This document shows, piece after piece, positions 19,242 through 29,803 of a stretch of 64,000 nucleotides of DNA. A program made the position numbers and the translations under genes. The DNA is taken from positions 372,001 through 436,000 of the forward strand of contig NZ_CP076643.1 in assembly GCF_019226825.1 (NCBI RefSeq). The letters are read 5' to 3'. Source of the stretch: Vibrio ostreae (GTDB taxonomy: Bacteria > Pseudomonadota > Gammaproteobacteria > Enterobacterales > Vibrionaceae). Under the pieces are notes generated by a model. The model ran no database searches. It was not told the DNA's origin and saw nothing but the letters and a program-made list of their open reading frames with translations. Numbering within the stretch: position 1 is the stretch's first letter; every line of letters starts with the position of its first letter.

Positions 19242-19696
19242 TGAATAGCGGAGACAAATTCAGAAGAACCGGCGCTTTTATCATCGATTTGATGGTGGCC
19301 AAGATGTTCACGCAAGCGGTGATGTCGGTTCTGATGGTGGTGGTAACAGGTGTCTTCGCTGAGAAGAGCGGAGGCATGTCACTGAATGACAATCTGGCTC
19401 TGCCAGTTCTGTTACTGATTGTACTGGCGATGCTGTTAATCTTTATCGGGATATATCTTGGATTCAGTACTCTCTGTTTTAAGCTGATAGGGAAGTCTCT
19501 GGGAAAATACCTGCTGCGGGTCGACAGTGGTCAGTGGATCAAAGCTAAAGATTTGTCGACGTACTTATCGCGCGAAAAAGAGAAAATTGTCTTTTTTTGT
19601 GCCACGCTGGGATTGTATGCCGCCTATTCGGCGATTCAGCTCTACATGTACAATGTTGAGCCGCTGCATGAAACCCGGGCACGGAGTAAGGCCTGA
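19241..19696 (+). CDS. RDD-family membrane protein
   Basis: A 151-residue protein with three or four predicted membrane segments (about 10-40, 50-82, 118-140) and the RDD-type N-terminus FRRTGAFIIDLMV. Its ATG shares a base with the PTS stop codon (TAATG), so the two are translationally coupled, which suggests a link to glucose uptake. Some RDD proteins are linked to ion transport; no specific function can be assigned here. A terminator follows. Confidence 0.75.
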   Translation: MNSGDKFRRTGAFIIDLMVAKMFTQAVMSVLMVVVTGVFAEKSGGMSLNDNLALPVLLLIVLAMLLIFIGIYLGFSTLCFKLIGKSLGKYLLRVDSGQWIKAKDLSTYLSREKEKIVFFCATLGLYAAYSAIQLYMYNVEPLHETRARSKA

Positions 19697-19717
19697 CTCA
19701 GTAGTAACAAAGTAACT

Positions 19718-19743
19718 AGCCCGCTTAATTGCGGGCTTTTTTG
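19718..19743 (+). terminator. Rho-independent terminator of the ptsG-RDD operon
   Basis: A 7-bp stem AGCCCGC/GCGGGCT (19718-19724 with 19731-19737), loop TTAATT, followed by six T. The stretch 19744-19952 beyond it shows no gene or clear site. Confidence 0.85.
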
Positions 19744-19952
19744 TCTTATCTATTCTTGTCGCTCCAGCAGCCTATTGCTGTCCCGCTGATTGTTGCCCTG
19801 CTGACATCCTGACCAGTACTTCGGTTTGTGAACCTGCCCACGTCAGGCACATAAAATCCCCGAAATTGTGATGCAGACAAAAAAGTGGTCATAAATAGCC
19901 GTCATCCTGAGCAAAGGTTGAGAATTGTCATTAATTGGCTGGTGGCGGAAAA

Positions 19953-21487
<1,535 letters not shown>

Positions 21488-21554
21488 TCCGTGTGCGCCA
21501 CCGGGCTGAAGGTGCCAGGTGGTGAACCGCATGCTTCAATATGCAGTGATGATG

Positions 21555-21578
21555 AAAAGGAGGCTTGGCCTCCTTTTT
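21555..21578 (+). terminator. Rho-independent terminator of the second PTS gene
   Basis: Stem AAAAGGAGGC / GCCTCCTTTT (21555-21564 with 21568-21577), a 3-base loop, and a T-run. Confidence 0.8.
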
Positions 21579-21746
21579 CTGTTCCAGTGACCTATGTCTT
21601 AGCGATGGCTGTCTCGCTATTCTTTAATACCTGAATCACCCCGCAACAACCCTTTTCATGCTGTAATAAACCTGTCCATGCTGTAAAAAAACTGATTGTA
21701 CTCTGATGGTTTCTCTACAGGAGCCTTGAATTCCCTTTACCCTTGG

Positions 21747-21815
21747 TTGACATATCCCTGCCGGACCTGAACTAAAGTTTGTAGTGTTAAAACAATTAAT
21801 AAAGGGTATCAATAA
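21747..21815 (+). promoter_or_regulatory. Candidate promoter and leader of the small outer-membrane gene
   Basis: A perfect TTGACA -35 lies at 21747-21752. The best -10 candidates 17-20 bases on (ACTAAA, TAAAGT) are poor. The ribosome-binding region AAAGGGTATC precedes ATG 21816. Confidence 0.4.
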
Positions 21816-22220
21816 ATGAAAAAACTAGGGATGACAGTGGCACTGCTGAGTTTGTCGGCCGGAGCATATGCTCAGCAGGATCCTAACCTGAAAGTCGGCC
21901 TGGCGGTCGATCAGCAGCTGAGCGCTGTGCTGGAAGTCAACAACCAATATCGTTTTACTCTGGGTAACCAAGGTGCGGCGTTCGATTACATTGCAAAACG
22001 TGGCAGCTTTAATAACCCGGATGTCCCTTTTGACTGGTATGTTGGTGTCGGTGGCTGGGCTGAGTGGGATGATGACTTTGGCGCACGTGTGCCGCTGGGG
22101 CTGGATTGGCAAATTAACCAGAATCTGAATGTTTATGGTCAGGTTCACCCTGAACTGCAGCTGCATGATGATACCGAGCTTCAACTTGGCGCAGCTTTGG
22201 GTGTGACATACCGTTTCTAA
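21816..22220 (+). CDS. Small secreted beta-strand protein, unknown function
   Basis: The 134-residue product has a clean signal peptide (MKKLGMTVALLSLSAGAYA, cleaved before QQDP). The mature part of about 115 residues has alternating strands, WYVGVGGWAEWDDD and a C-terminal GVTYRF ending in Phe, as in small outer-membrane barrels. No known family was recognised. It is monocistronic, followed by a strong terminator. Confidence 0.7.
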   Translation: MKKLGMTVALLSLSAGAYAQQDPNLKVGLAVDQQLSAVLEVNNQYRFTLGNQGAAFDYIAKRGSFNNPDVPFDWYVGVGGWAEWDDDFGARVPLGLDWQINQNLNVYGQVHPELQLHDDTELQLGAALGVTYRF

Positions 22221-22295
22221 GCGGTTTTTGTCTGACTGCATGGCAAGTCATGTCACGACAAATTAGAGCGCAGGTCCATTCAAGAGTGGATGAAT

Positions 22296-22328
22296 AAAAA
22301 AGCCGGCAACTGAGTTGCCGGCTTTTTA
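22296..22328. terminator. Bidirectional Rho-independent terminator
   Basis: A perfect 10-bp stem AGCCGGCAAC/GTTGCCGGCT (22301-22310 with 22314-22323) is flanked by A5 and T5. It can end both the small outer-membrane gene and the convergent metS/NSS operon. Confidence 0.9.
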
Positions 22329-22361
22329 CGTTCAACTGAACTTGGTGTTCAATAAACGTGA

Positions 22362-22460
22362 TTACTGTGATTTATTCATCGCTTTACGGATACAGATGGC
22401 TGCGCCACCCCAGGTAATCCCTAAACCCAGAATCATCATGATGATTGCACCAGTGGTCAT
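22362..22460 (-). CDS. MetS-like small subunit of an NSS transporter
   Basis: A 32-residue single-span membrane peptide starting MTTGAIIMMILGLGITWGG and ending IRKAMNKSQ. It matches the MetS-type small subunits that accompany NSS-family methionine/alanine importers. Its ATG overlaps the stop of the transporter gene by 4 bases (ATGA), showing translational coupling; AGGAGAATAACGC upstream is the ribosome-binding site. Found by reading the minus strand; too short for usual ORF cut-offs. Confidence 0.8.
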   Translation of the reverse strand: MTTGAIIMMILGLGITWGGAAICIRKAMNKSQ

Positions 22461-23920
22461 GCGTTATTCTCCTTACGGCTCATCGCGTTCACCGCGACAC
22501 CAATGATAAACAGTACGCCAATCAGCGCCCAGCCCAGTGTGAGATCGTAACCGCCGTAGCCTTCGGTCATCAGAGTTTTCACCTTAGTCACCACAATGAT
22601 GGCCAGAATAACTGGTGAGATAAAGCGCAGACAGATATCGAACCAAATGCCAACCGCGAAATCGGATACTGAGTTAACGTATTTACGCGCATCAGACACT
22701 TTAACCAGCCAGGTCATCAGCACCAGTTCAACCAGACAGCTCGACATGATGCCGATGTTGTTAGCGAAGTGGTCTACCAGATCCAGCAGCAGCAGGCCGC
22801 CGTTGGTTGCAAAAGCCATGGATACGATGAAGCTGACACCGATAACGATGTTGGCCGCTTTCTTACGGCTCCAGCCCATTTTATCGATCACGGCTGAAGT
22901 TACGGCTTCCAGAATCGAAATGTGTGAGCTCAGACCGGCGACGATCAGTGCCAGGAACAGCAGCGGGCCAAATACGTAAGGCAGTGGCAGCAGGTTAATC
23001 GCCGCTGGCAGAGTAACGAACGCCAGACCTACACCGGCAGAGACAACTTCCGTCAGCGGTTTACCTTGCTCCTGCGCCATGTAACCCAGTACCGAAAAGA
23101 TCATGATACCGGCCAGAATCGAGAAACCACAGTTGAGCAACACCGTCATAAATGCGTTGTTGGTGATGTCTGATTTTTGCGGCAGGTAGCTGGAGTAAGC
23201 CAGCATGATGGCAAAGCCGATACTCAGGGTGAAGAAGATCTGGCCATAAGCGGCTGCCCACACTTTCACATCCCAGATTTTGCTGAAATCTGGCTGGAAC
23301 ATGTAGTTCACACCATCCAGTGCACCTGGCAGGAACAGCATACGACCGATAAGCAGCAGTACCATGACAAACAGTACAGGCATCATCACTTTAGAAGCAC
23401 GTTCGATACCGGATTTAACCCCGCCAACGATCGCAGCGTAAGTGATGGCCCAGGCAATCACCATTGCCAGCACGATCTTCCACTGAATGCCGCCCAGGTT
23501 GGTCGGAGAGTTGTCACCAAGGCCCAGATATTCACTAAAGAAGAAGGCGTTAGTATCTGTCCCCCAGCTTTGGTCAAACGACATACCAAAGTAGGAGATC
23601 GCCCAGCCGATAACAGCGACGTAGTAAACCCCAATCACAGCGGCAACGCCTACCTGGAACCAGCCCAGCCATTCAAATTTTGCGTTAATACGTGACAGCG
23701 TCGCCGGAGCTGAACCGCGGTTACGCTGACCCATAGAGAATTCCAGGATCATAAACGGAATACCGGCGGTGATCATGGCAAACAGGTAAGGAATGAAGAA
23801 GGCGCCACCGCCGTTTTCATACGCCATATACGGGAAACGCCAGATGTTTCCCAGTCCCACTGCTGAGCCCACAGCAGCCAGAATAAAACCGGCTCGGGAA
23901 CCCCATTGTTCTCGCTTCAT
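22457..23920 (-). CDS. Sodium-dependent NSS-family amino acid transporter
   Basis: A 487-residue polytopic membrane protein of the neurotransmitter:sodium symporter family. The signature lies in TM1: GSAVGLGNIWRFPYMAYENGG, in sub-parts GLGNIWRFPY and ENGGGAFFIPY. About 11-12 membrane segments are expected. Coupling to a MetS-like peptide suggests a methionine/alanine-type (MetP-like) importer rather than a tryptophan or tyrosine carrier; the substrate is inferred. AAGGAG precedes ATG 23920. Confidence 0.88.
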   Translation of the reverse strand: MKREQWGSRAGFILAAVGSAVGLGNIWRFPYMAYENGGGAFFIPYLFAMITAGIPFMILEFSMGQRNRGSAPATLSRINAKFEWLGWFQVGVAAVIGVYYVAVIGWAISYFGMSFDQSWGTDTNAFFFSEYLGLGDNSPTNLGGIQWKIVLAMVIAWAITYAAIVGGVKSGIERASKVMMPVLFVMVLLLIGRMLFLPGALDGVNYMFQPDFSKIWDVKVWAAAYGQIFFTLSIGFAIMLAYSSYLPQKSDITNNAFMTVLLNCGFSILAGIMIFSVLGYMAQEQGKPLTEVVSAGVGLAFVTLPAAINLLPLPYVFGPLLFLALIVAGLSSHISILEAVTSAVIDKMGWSRKKAANIVIGVSFIVSMAFATNGGLLLLDLVDHFANNIGIMSSCLVELVLMTWLVKVSDARKYVNSVSDFAVGIWFDICLRFISPVILAIIVVTKVKTLMTEGYGGYDLTLGWALIGVLFIIGVAVNAMSRKENNA

Positions 23921-24401
23921 AAGTTACTCCTTAATAATCCCTGAGGTATGAAGCATCTCTTTCACTACAGCTAATAAGGAACAGGATAGGAGATAACCAA
24001 TCAGAATATGGCTAACTTGTTAAAAAAATGGCCTATCATCCAGTAATTAGCAAAATGTTAGTTATAAGTTTTGTAAGCTAGTCGAGATCTCAGAATATTG
24101 TTCTTAGTTTTACGATGTGTGTTTGCGGAATCTGAAATAATCAGCTACGCATTGCTATCGAGACTACAGATATCTGCCGCTCATGGCAATAGATTGTAAA
24201 CATGATGTTGTGCTGGTTTAGTGGTTTGTTTGTTGTTTTTTTGTTCTTTGGTTAGTGAAAAATTTTATATAATTTAAAATATCCAGACTGTAAAACTGGA
24301 CTGAAGAGCTATAGCAATTGATAAAACTGTATTTATCGCTAGAGTGTCTGACTGAAATATATACACACACTAGTGAATCTCTCCAATGCGGTACTATTAA
24401 C
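23921..24401. other. 481-base intergenic region, no gene seen
   Basis: The region separates the NSS transporter (reading away) from the outer-membrane gene ending at 24402. It is AT-rich with T-rich runs near 24229-24246. It should hold the NSS promoter, but no convincing -35/-10 pair or small reading frame was found. Confidence 0.5.
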
Positions 24402-24986
24402 TCAGAAGCGTATGGTCAGACCCAGATTGGCCGAGAACTGGTTCATCCAGTCTGACTGAAAGCGCACAATACAGCGTCCCGGTTCCGGCAGGCTGCACAA
24501 CGCACTGGTTTCATTATCGACCACGGTTCCGAGCCAGCGAATCTGACTGCTGAGTGCAACGGATGAAGTTATATGATAGTCGAGCCCAGTGAAAATGCTG
24601 GCTGCGAATCCGGATTTGTTACCGACCCAGCTGGCATCAAAGTAGGAAGCGCCGAGGCCTGCGCCTAGGTAACTGCTCCAGTTAGACTCAAGCTGATAAT
24701 TAATCCGGCTCTGAAACAACAGGTAGTGCAGCGTCGCTTGATCCCCGGCTGTGTCGACATCGGTAGACTGCCGGGCGTAGAACAGACCTACCCGGCCGGT
24801 TTGAAATGGCACTTCCAGTGTGATTGCCAGCGTGGAAGAGGCGTTGAGGTCATAAGACTGGCCGGTATTGTCTTCCACTTTTCCACCCAGTGCGTAACCG
24901 GCGGAGGGTGTCAGGTAAACGTCAGCCGTGGCCGTGGCAGAGAGCCAACAACCAAACACAAAAACGATAAATTGAAGCGAGCGCAT
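24402..24986 (-). CDS. Outer-membrane beta-barrel protein, unknown function
   Basis: A 194-residue porin-like protein with a signal peptide ending SATATA before DVYLTP, then repeated amphipathic strands (GRVGLFYARQST, SYLGAGLGASYF, IFTGLDYHI) and a terminal Phe (LTIRF). ATG 24986 is preferred over the in-frame ATG 25040 because GAGG lies 6 bases upstream and the signal peptide starts there. The pattern resembles small eight-stranded barrels. It stands alone. Confidence 0.72.
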   Translation of the reverse strand: MRSLQFIVFVFGCWLSATATADVYLTPSAGYALGGKVEDNTGQSYDLNASSTLAITLEVPFQTGRVGLFYARQSTDVDTAGDQATLHYLLFQSRINYQLESNWSSYLGAGLGASYFDASWVGNKSGFAASIFTGLDYHITSSVALSSQIRWLGTVVDNETSALCSLPEPGRCIVRFQSDWMNQFSANLGLTIRF

Positions 24987-25206
24987 CACAAACCTCAAAA
25001 TTATTTTCGGGTGGTTGAGTAATTGTGATAGTAACTTCATAATCGTGCACGAAAAACCAGCAATTCTTGAACATGCGTCGCACCACTGGTTATGCTTTAA
25101 CAGACGCTATCGTGTGCCTGTATCCAACCCGGCTCTACTTTCCTTTTTAGCTATCAAAATGTTAGTGGGAAGGATGGCGTTGTCTGATTAACACGAGGAG
25201 GTGTGT

Positions 25207-25296
25207 ATGGAACGCGATCTCAAATTTGCACTGTGTGTGGTGGTGGCCGTGTTTGTAGTATTGATTGGCTTTGGAACGATAGCCATTTCAAATTAA
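25207..25296 (+). CDS. YnhF-family small membrane protein
   Basis: A 29-residue peptide, MERDLKFALCVVVAVF followed by a hydrophobic stretch and AISN. It resembles E. coli YnhF, a 29-residue inner-membrane peptide of unknown role. The ribosome-binding site GAGGAGG (about 25196-25202) is very strong. The patatin gene starts 17 bases after it in another frame, so the two may be co-transcribed. Confidence 0.7.
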   Translation: MERDLKFALCVVVAVFVVLIGFGTIAISN

Positions 25297-25313
25297 GTAA
25301 AAGGGTTCTGCTG

Positions 25314-26532
25314 ATGAAAAATAGTGGAACAGTCTCTGAATTAGATACTCTGGTTGATATCAGCCGGTTGTCTAAATTTATTGGCGGAAAAAGAGCGTTG
25401 GTTGCGCAGGGCGGTGGACAACGCGGTATCTTCACAGCCGGGGTATTGGATGCCTTTATGCTGTCAAATTTTGACCCGTTTGATGAGTTTTACGGAACCT
25501 CGGCGGGGGCATTAAATCTCAGCTCGTTTTTGTGTCGCCAGCCGGAGCTGGGTAAATCTTTTATCGTTGATCTGACGACTGACCCTCGTTTTTTCCATCT
25601 GTTCAGTTATATCCGTCGTAAGCAATATATGGACCTCGACTGGGCGCTGGATAGAATCTGTGACTTCCCTTATCGGCTGGATAGAATCTGTGACTTCCCT
25701 TATCGGCTGGATATGGACATGGGACGTCAGGTACTGGGGCAACGTAAGGCATTTGCCGCGGTGACGTCGACCCGGACGCTGAGCGATTTTTATTTTCCGA
25801 TTCTCGGCCCTGAATGGCGTGAAGTGCTGATTGCAACATGCGCTATTCCCGGTCTGTATCCGCGTGAAGTGGAACTTGCCAATCAACATTATATTGATGG
25901 TGGGGTCTCTGCATCCATTCCGGTTCAGGAAGCCTGGCGGCGTGAAGCGCGTTTTATTGGCGTCATTCGCACGGAAAGCTTTTCCGAAGAACCTGATATG
26001 CCGCTGGAATCGGTGCAGCCGACAGAGCCGGTGAAATGGTTTCGTGATTCGGTCAACACCATTCAGACTCAGTGGCAGAGTAAACTGCTGCAATGGAAAC
26101 AAGACTGGAACGGATTTTTTTAACCAGCAGATCGAAAAGGCGAAACAACAGAAAATTGAGCAGAAGCATCTCAGTACCCTGAATGGCGGGCGCTGGTTGT
26201 TTGGTGCGGATGACATCTATCGTCTCAGCCATTTGATTGGTGATAAATTTGATTCCGGCCTGGCGGATATGCTGATGGTACACTATCAAACCTATTCGCT
26301 GACCTGTGACTTTTTGCGCAATCCGCCCGACGACAGTTTTATTGTTCAGGTTGCTCCGAGCGAACCATTGCGTTCCAGTTCACTGCTCAGTAATAAGGAT
26401 GATCTGCTGCACGATTATGAACTCGGGCTTGAAGCTGGGTATCGTTTTGTCCGCATGTATCAGATAGCGGAAGATGTGCAAGCTGAACGAATCAAGCAGC
26501 ATAAGTCGGTGCAGCCCGATTTGGATGAATAA
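25314..26532 (+). pseudogene. Patatin-like phospholipase (YjjU type), frameshifted
   Basis: The reading frame encodes a YjjU-like patatin lipid hydrolase: oxyanion loop QGGGQRGIF, nucleophile GTSAGAL and catalytic Asp in YIDGG. It stops at 26121-26123 after DWNGFF because of a run of seven T; removing one T restores the frame into NQQIEKAKQQ and a C-terminal part to 26532 (405 residues in all). It also carries an extra in-frame 10-residue copy (LDRICDFPYR). Without both changes the protein lines up with E. coli YjjU. Either a recent pseudogene, a slippage-controlled gene or a sequencing error. Confidence 0.85.
25647..25712 (+). repeat. 30-bp in-frame tandem duplication in the patatin gene
   Basis: Two identical 30-bp units (25647-25676 and 25677-25706), followed by the first 6 bases of a third. 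Each codes LDRICDFPYR. E. coli YjjU has a single segment here. Confidence 0.95.
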
Positions 26533-26587
26533 CCCGATAGATATCAATAGGTCAGCATCTCGCAGCTGTTGATTTCACTATTATAAA

Positions 26588-26612
26588 AGCAGGGGCTTTG
26601 AGCCCCTGTTTC
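26588..26612. terminator. Bidirectional terminator between patatin gene and pykA
   Basis: Stem CAGGGGCT/AGCCCCTG (26590-26597 with 26601-26608), a 3-base loop; T-run on the minus strand (CTTTTAT) and shorter on the plus strand. It should end pykA. Confidence 0.8.
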
Positions 26613-26626
26613 AGCTATTACGAATT

Positions 26627-28072
26627 TTACAGTACCGGTAAAATACGCATACAGTTGGTTGAGCCTTCCACATCCATGATATCGCCCTGGGTGATGATCA
26701 CCAGGTCACCAAACGCCAGCAGTTTTTTCTCTTTCAGCGCTTCCAGCGCAGCCTGAGCCACCTCAAAGCCTTCACCTTGTTTACTGTCGAAATAAAATGG
26801 CATGACGCCGCGGTACAGAGCACAGCGGTTGAGTGTGCTGTCATTGCGTGACATGGCAAAGATAGGCAAGATGGAATTAAGACGTGAAGTCATCAGTGAG
26901 GTCCGGCCGGATTCAGTCAGATTGACCATGGCTTTAACCCCTTCCAAATGGTTCGCAGCGTATATTGTCGACATCGCCACTGTCTCTTCGGCGGTCGAAA
27001 ATGAGCGGTCAATCCGGTAGTTCTGCTGATTGGCTTCAAACATTTTCTCTGCCCCGATACACACTTCGGCCATGGCTTTGACGGTTTCTACCGGATATTT
27101 GCCGGCCGCCGTTTCTCCTGACAGCATCACGGCATCGGTGCCGTCCAGCACCGCATTGGCCACGTCCATCACTTCTGCGCGGGTTGGCATCGGATTAGTG
27201 ATCATCGATTCCATCATCTGGGTCGCCGTAATGACGACGCGGTTGAGCGATTTAGCTCGGGTAATCAGTTTTTTCTGCACGCCAATCAGCTCCGGATCAC
27301 CAATCTCAACCCCCAAATCGCCGCGAGCGACCATAATGACATCGGATGCCCGGACAATGTCATCAATGTTTTCATCGCTGGCGACCGTTTCGGCCCGTTC
27401 GACTTTCGCGACCATACGCGCTTCAAGGCCGGCATCGCGTGCCAGACGGCGGGCATAATCCATATCGGTGCCGTTTCGCGGGAAAGAGACCGCCAGATAG
27501 TCCACTTTGATTTCAGCCGCCAGCAGGATGTCGCGTTTGTCTTTTTCCGTTAACGCATGGGCAGACAGTCCGCCGCCTTTCTTATTAATACCTTTATTAT
27601 TTGATAATGGTCCACCGACCAGAACGCTGGTATGGATCTTATTGCCCTCAACGCTAATCACCTGCAATTGTACCCGGCCGTCATCGAGCAGCAGGATATC
27701 TTCCCGTTGTACGTCATTGGGCAGTGCTTTGTAGTCGATGCCTACCGCATCTTTATCACCTTCGCCGGGCGCGAGTTCGGCATCCAGAATGAATCGTTCA
27801 CCTTCGACCAGTTCGATTTTTCCTTCCTTGAAGGTCGATACCCGGATTTTTGGCCCTTGTAAGTCACCCAGAATGGCGACGTGTTTACCCAGTCGGGCGG
27901 AAATTTCACGCACTTTCTGCGCGCGCAGTTTGTGATCATCGGCACTGCCGTGGGAAAAATTCATGCGTACCACATTCGCGCCGGCACGAATGATGGCTTC
28001 CAGTATTTCCCCTTTATCGGTTGAAGGCCCTAAAGTGGTGACAATTTTCGTTCTGCGTAGAGCTGAGGTCAT
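26627..28072 (-). CDS. pykA: Pyruvate kinase II
   Basis: PykA makes pyruvate and ATP from phosphoenolpyruvate, the last step of glycolysis. The 481-residue product has [22 protein letters not shown], the catalytic region [14 protein letters not shown] and [10 protein letters not shown]. Identity of the N-terminus and length (E. coli PykA 480) point to PykA rather than PykF. ATG 28072 has AGGAG 6 bases upstream; the in-frame ATG at 28111 would add 13 unrelated residues. Divergent from mlc. Confidence 0.96.
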   Translation of the reverse strand: MTSALRRTKIVTTLGPSTDKGEILEAIIRAGANVVRMNFSHGSADDHKLRAQKVREISARLGKHVAILGDLQGPKIRVSTFKEGKIELVEGERFILDAELAPGEGDKDAVGIDYKALPNDVQREDILLLDDGRVQLQVISVEGNKIHTSVLVGGPLSNNKGINKKGGGLSAHALTEKDKRDILLAAEIKVDYLAVSFPRNGTDMDYARRLARDAGLEARMVAKVERAETVASDENIDDIVRASDVIMVARGDLGVEIGDPELIGVQKKLITRAKSLNRVVITATQMMESMITNPMPTRAEVMDVANAVLDGTDAVMLSGETAAGKYPVETVKAMAEVCIGAEKMFEANQQNYRIDRSFSTAEETVAMSTIYAANHLEGVKAMVNLTESGRTSLMTSRLNSILPIFAMSRNDSTLNRCALYRGVMPFYFDSKQGEGFEVAQAALEALKEKKLLAFGDLVIITQGDIMDVEGSTNCMRILPVL

Positions 28073-28469
28073 AGTGATCTCCTGAAATGTTCGGGCGTGA
28101 TAAAAGTTCAACTGTGTTTAAGTATATGCAAGATATTGGAATTGTTTGTCTTTTAGGGCGGATATTTGCACTGTGTCATACTTGGTCGAGCTGATAGCAC
28201 TTCAACCGCAGAACCCTCATTTAAGTCTGCTGAGGGGCTTGAATCCGGCCGTTAAGCGCGCGGCTTTGACCCGGCTAGCGCATTGTCCTGTTGCTGCTAT
28301 TTCATCCAACGCCAGGTCAGCCTGAGCACGGCTAAGGAAGCGACATTTTGACTGAAAACACAAACTTCTATGTATATGCGTGATGCTTGTCACGGCTATT
28401 CACCAAAGCGCTTCACAATTAGTTCGCAAAGTAAAAAAATTGGCATGTTGTTGAATTCTGGAGCGCCCT
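28073..28469. promoter_or_regulatory. Divergent pykA-mlc control region
   Basis: The gap holds no gene. For mlc, TTGACT at 28348-28353 with a 17-bp spacer and TGTATA at 28371-28376 is the best promoter. For pykA, a minus-strand TATACT lies at about 28126-28121. A CCCTCA/TGAGGG inverted repeat occurs near 28214-28236. Nothing else was recognised. Confidence 0.4.
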
Positions 28470-29687
28470 ATGTATATGGCTCAACCAGGCCATATTGATC
28501 ACATCAAACAGGTCAATGCTGGCCGTGTATATAAACTTATCGATCAAAAAGGTCCCATTTCTCGTATCGACTTATCGAAAGAGAGTGAACTCGCCCCCGC
28601 CAGCATTACTAAAATTACCCGCGAATTAATTGATGCCCATCTGATTCATGAAACGACAGTCCAGGAAGCGATCAGCCGTGGTCGTCCGGCGATCGGATTG
28701 CAGGTCAACAACCAGGGCTGGCAGTTTTTATCCATGCGTCTTGGACGCGGTTATCTGACCATAGCGCTGCATGAGTTGGGCGGCGAGGTGTTGATCGATA
28801 CTAAAATAGACATCCATGAAATTGACCAGGATGATGTCCTGCAGCGTCTGCTGTTTGAAATCGATGAGTTTTTCCAGACTTATGCCGAGCAGCTCGGGCG
28901 GGTGACCAGTATCGCGATTACTTTGCCGGGGCTGGTCAATTCAGAGCAGGGTGTGGTGCTGCAAATGCCGCATTACAACGTGGAAAATCTGGCTCTCGGT
29001 GAAGCGATTTTTCAGGCAACCGGTTTACCGGTCTTTGTCGCGAATGATACCAGAGCCTGGGCGTTGGCAGAAAAATTGTTTGGCCATTCCCAGGATGTCG
29101 ACAACTCCGTCCTGATCTCAATCCACCACGGCTTAGGCGCTGGTATTATTCTTGACGGCCGGGTACTGCAGGGCAGGCACGGCAACATCGGTGAACTGGG
29201 GCATATTCAGATTGATCCGCACGGCAAGCGTTGTCATTGCGGCAATATCGGTTGTCTGGAAACGGTCGCCAGTTCTCAGGCGATTCGTCAGCAAGTTACC
29301 GAGCGTATTGCGGCCGGAGAAGCCTCGTGCCTGAGTGATCAGGAAGAGATCAGTATCGAAGACATCTGTCTGGCAGCGGCCGAAGGCGATCCGCTCTCGG
29401 TCGATGTGATTGAAAAGCTGGGACGTTATCTGGGTTCGGCGATTGCCATCGTCATCAACCTGTTCAACCCGGAAAAAATCTTGATTGGTGGTGTGATTAA
29501 CCAGGCGAAGAGTGTTTTGTATCCGGCCATCCAGCGTTGTATCGAAGAACAGAGTCTGCCGGTTTACCATCAGGATTTACAGTTGGTGGAATCTCGCTTC
29601 TACAAACAGGCGACCATGCCGGGCGCGGCACTGATCAAGCAGGCGTTATATGACGGTTTGTTGCTGATGAAAGTGGTCGAAGGGTAA
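28470..29687 (+). CDS. mlc: Glucose-responsive ROK-family repressor Mlc
   Basis: Mlc represses PTS sugar genes and is released when dephosphorylated PtsG captures it during glucose uptake. The 405-residue ROK protein has an N-terminal winged helix (ISRIDLSKESELAPASITK, about 30-48), a ROK domain with the zinc motif GKRCHCGNIGCLE (about 250) and NLFNPEKILIGG. Its N-terminus (QPGHIDHIKQVNAG) and end (LLLMKVVEG) match E. coli Mlc rather than NagC. GGAG 6 bases before ATG 28470 supports that start. The PTS permease genes 8-11 kb away are likely targets. Confidence 0.92.
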   Translation: MYMAQPGHIDHIKQVNAGRVYKLIDQKGPISRIDLSKESELAPASITKITRELIDAHLIHETTVQEAISRGRPAIGLQVNNQGWQFLSMRLGRGYLTIALHELGGEVLIDTKIDIHEIDQDDVLQRLLFEIDEFFQTYAEQLGRVTSIAITLPGLVNSEQGVVLQMPHYNVENLALGEAIFQATGLPVFVANDTRAWALAEKLFGHSQDVDNSVLISIHHGLGAGIILDGRVLQGRHGNIGELGHIQIDPHGKRCHCGNIGCLETVASSQAIRQQVTERIAAGEASCLSDQEEISIEDICLAAAEGDPLSVDVIEKLGRYLGSAIAIVINLFNPEKILIGGVINQAKSVLYPAIQRCIEEQSLPVYHQDLQLVESRFYKQATMPGAALIKQALYDGLLLMKVVEG

Positions 29688-29803
29688 GTTTTTCTTCGTT
29701 TTTTCATCTCTCCGGTTTACATTTGCCACTCGGATTATATTTACCTGCGTGAATATGGCTATACTGTGTAGCGTTGTCATGTGTCTATTTATTGGGATTT
29801 TGT

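Noticed and set aside
25203..25313. Upstream in-frame extension of the patatin gene
   Set aside because: It overlaps the YnhF frame, and MKNSGTVSELD from 25314 with the usual patatin N-terminus is more plausible.
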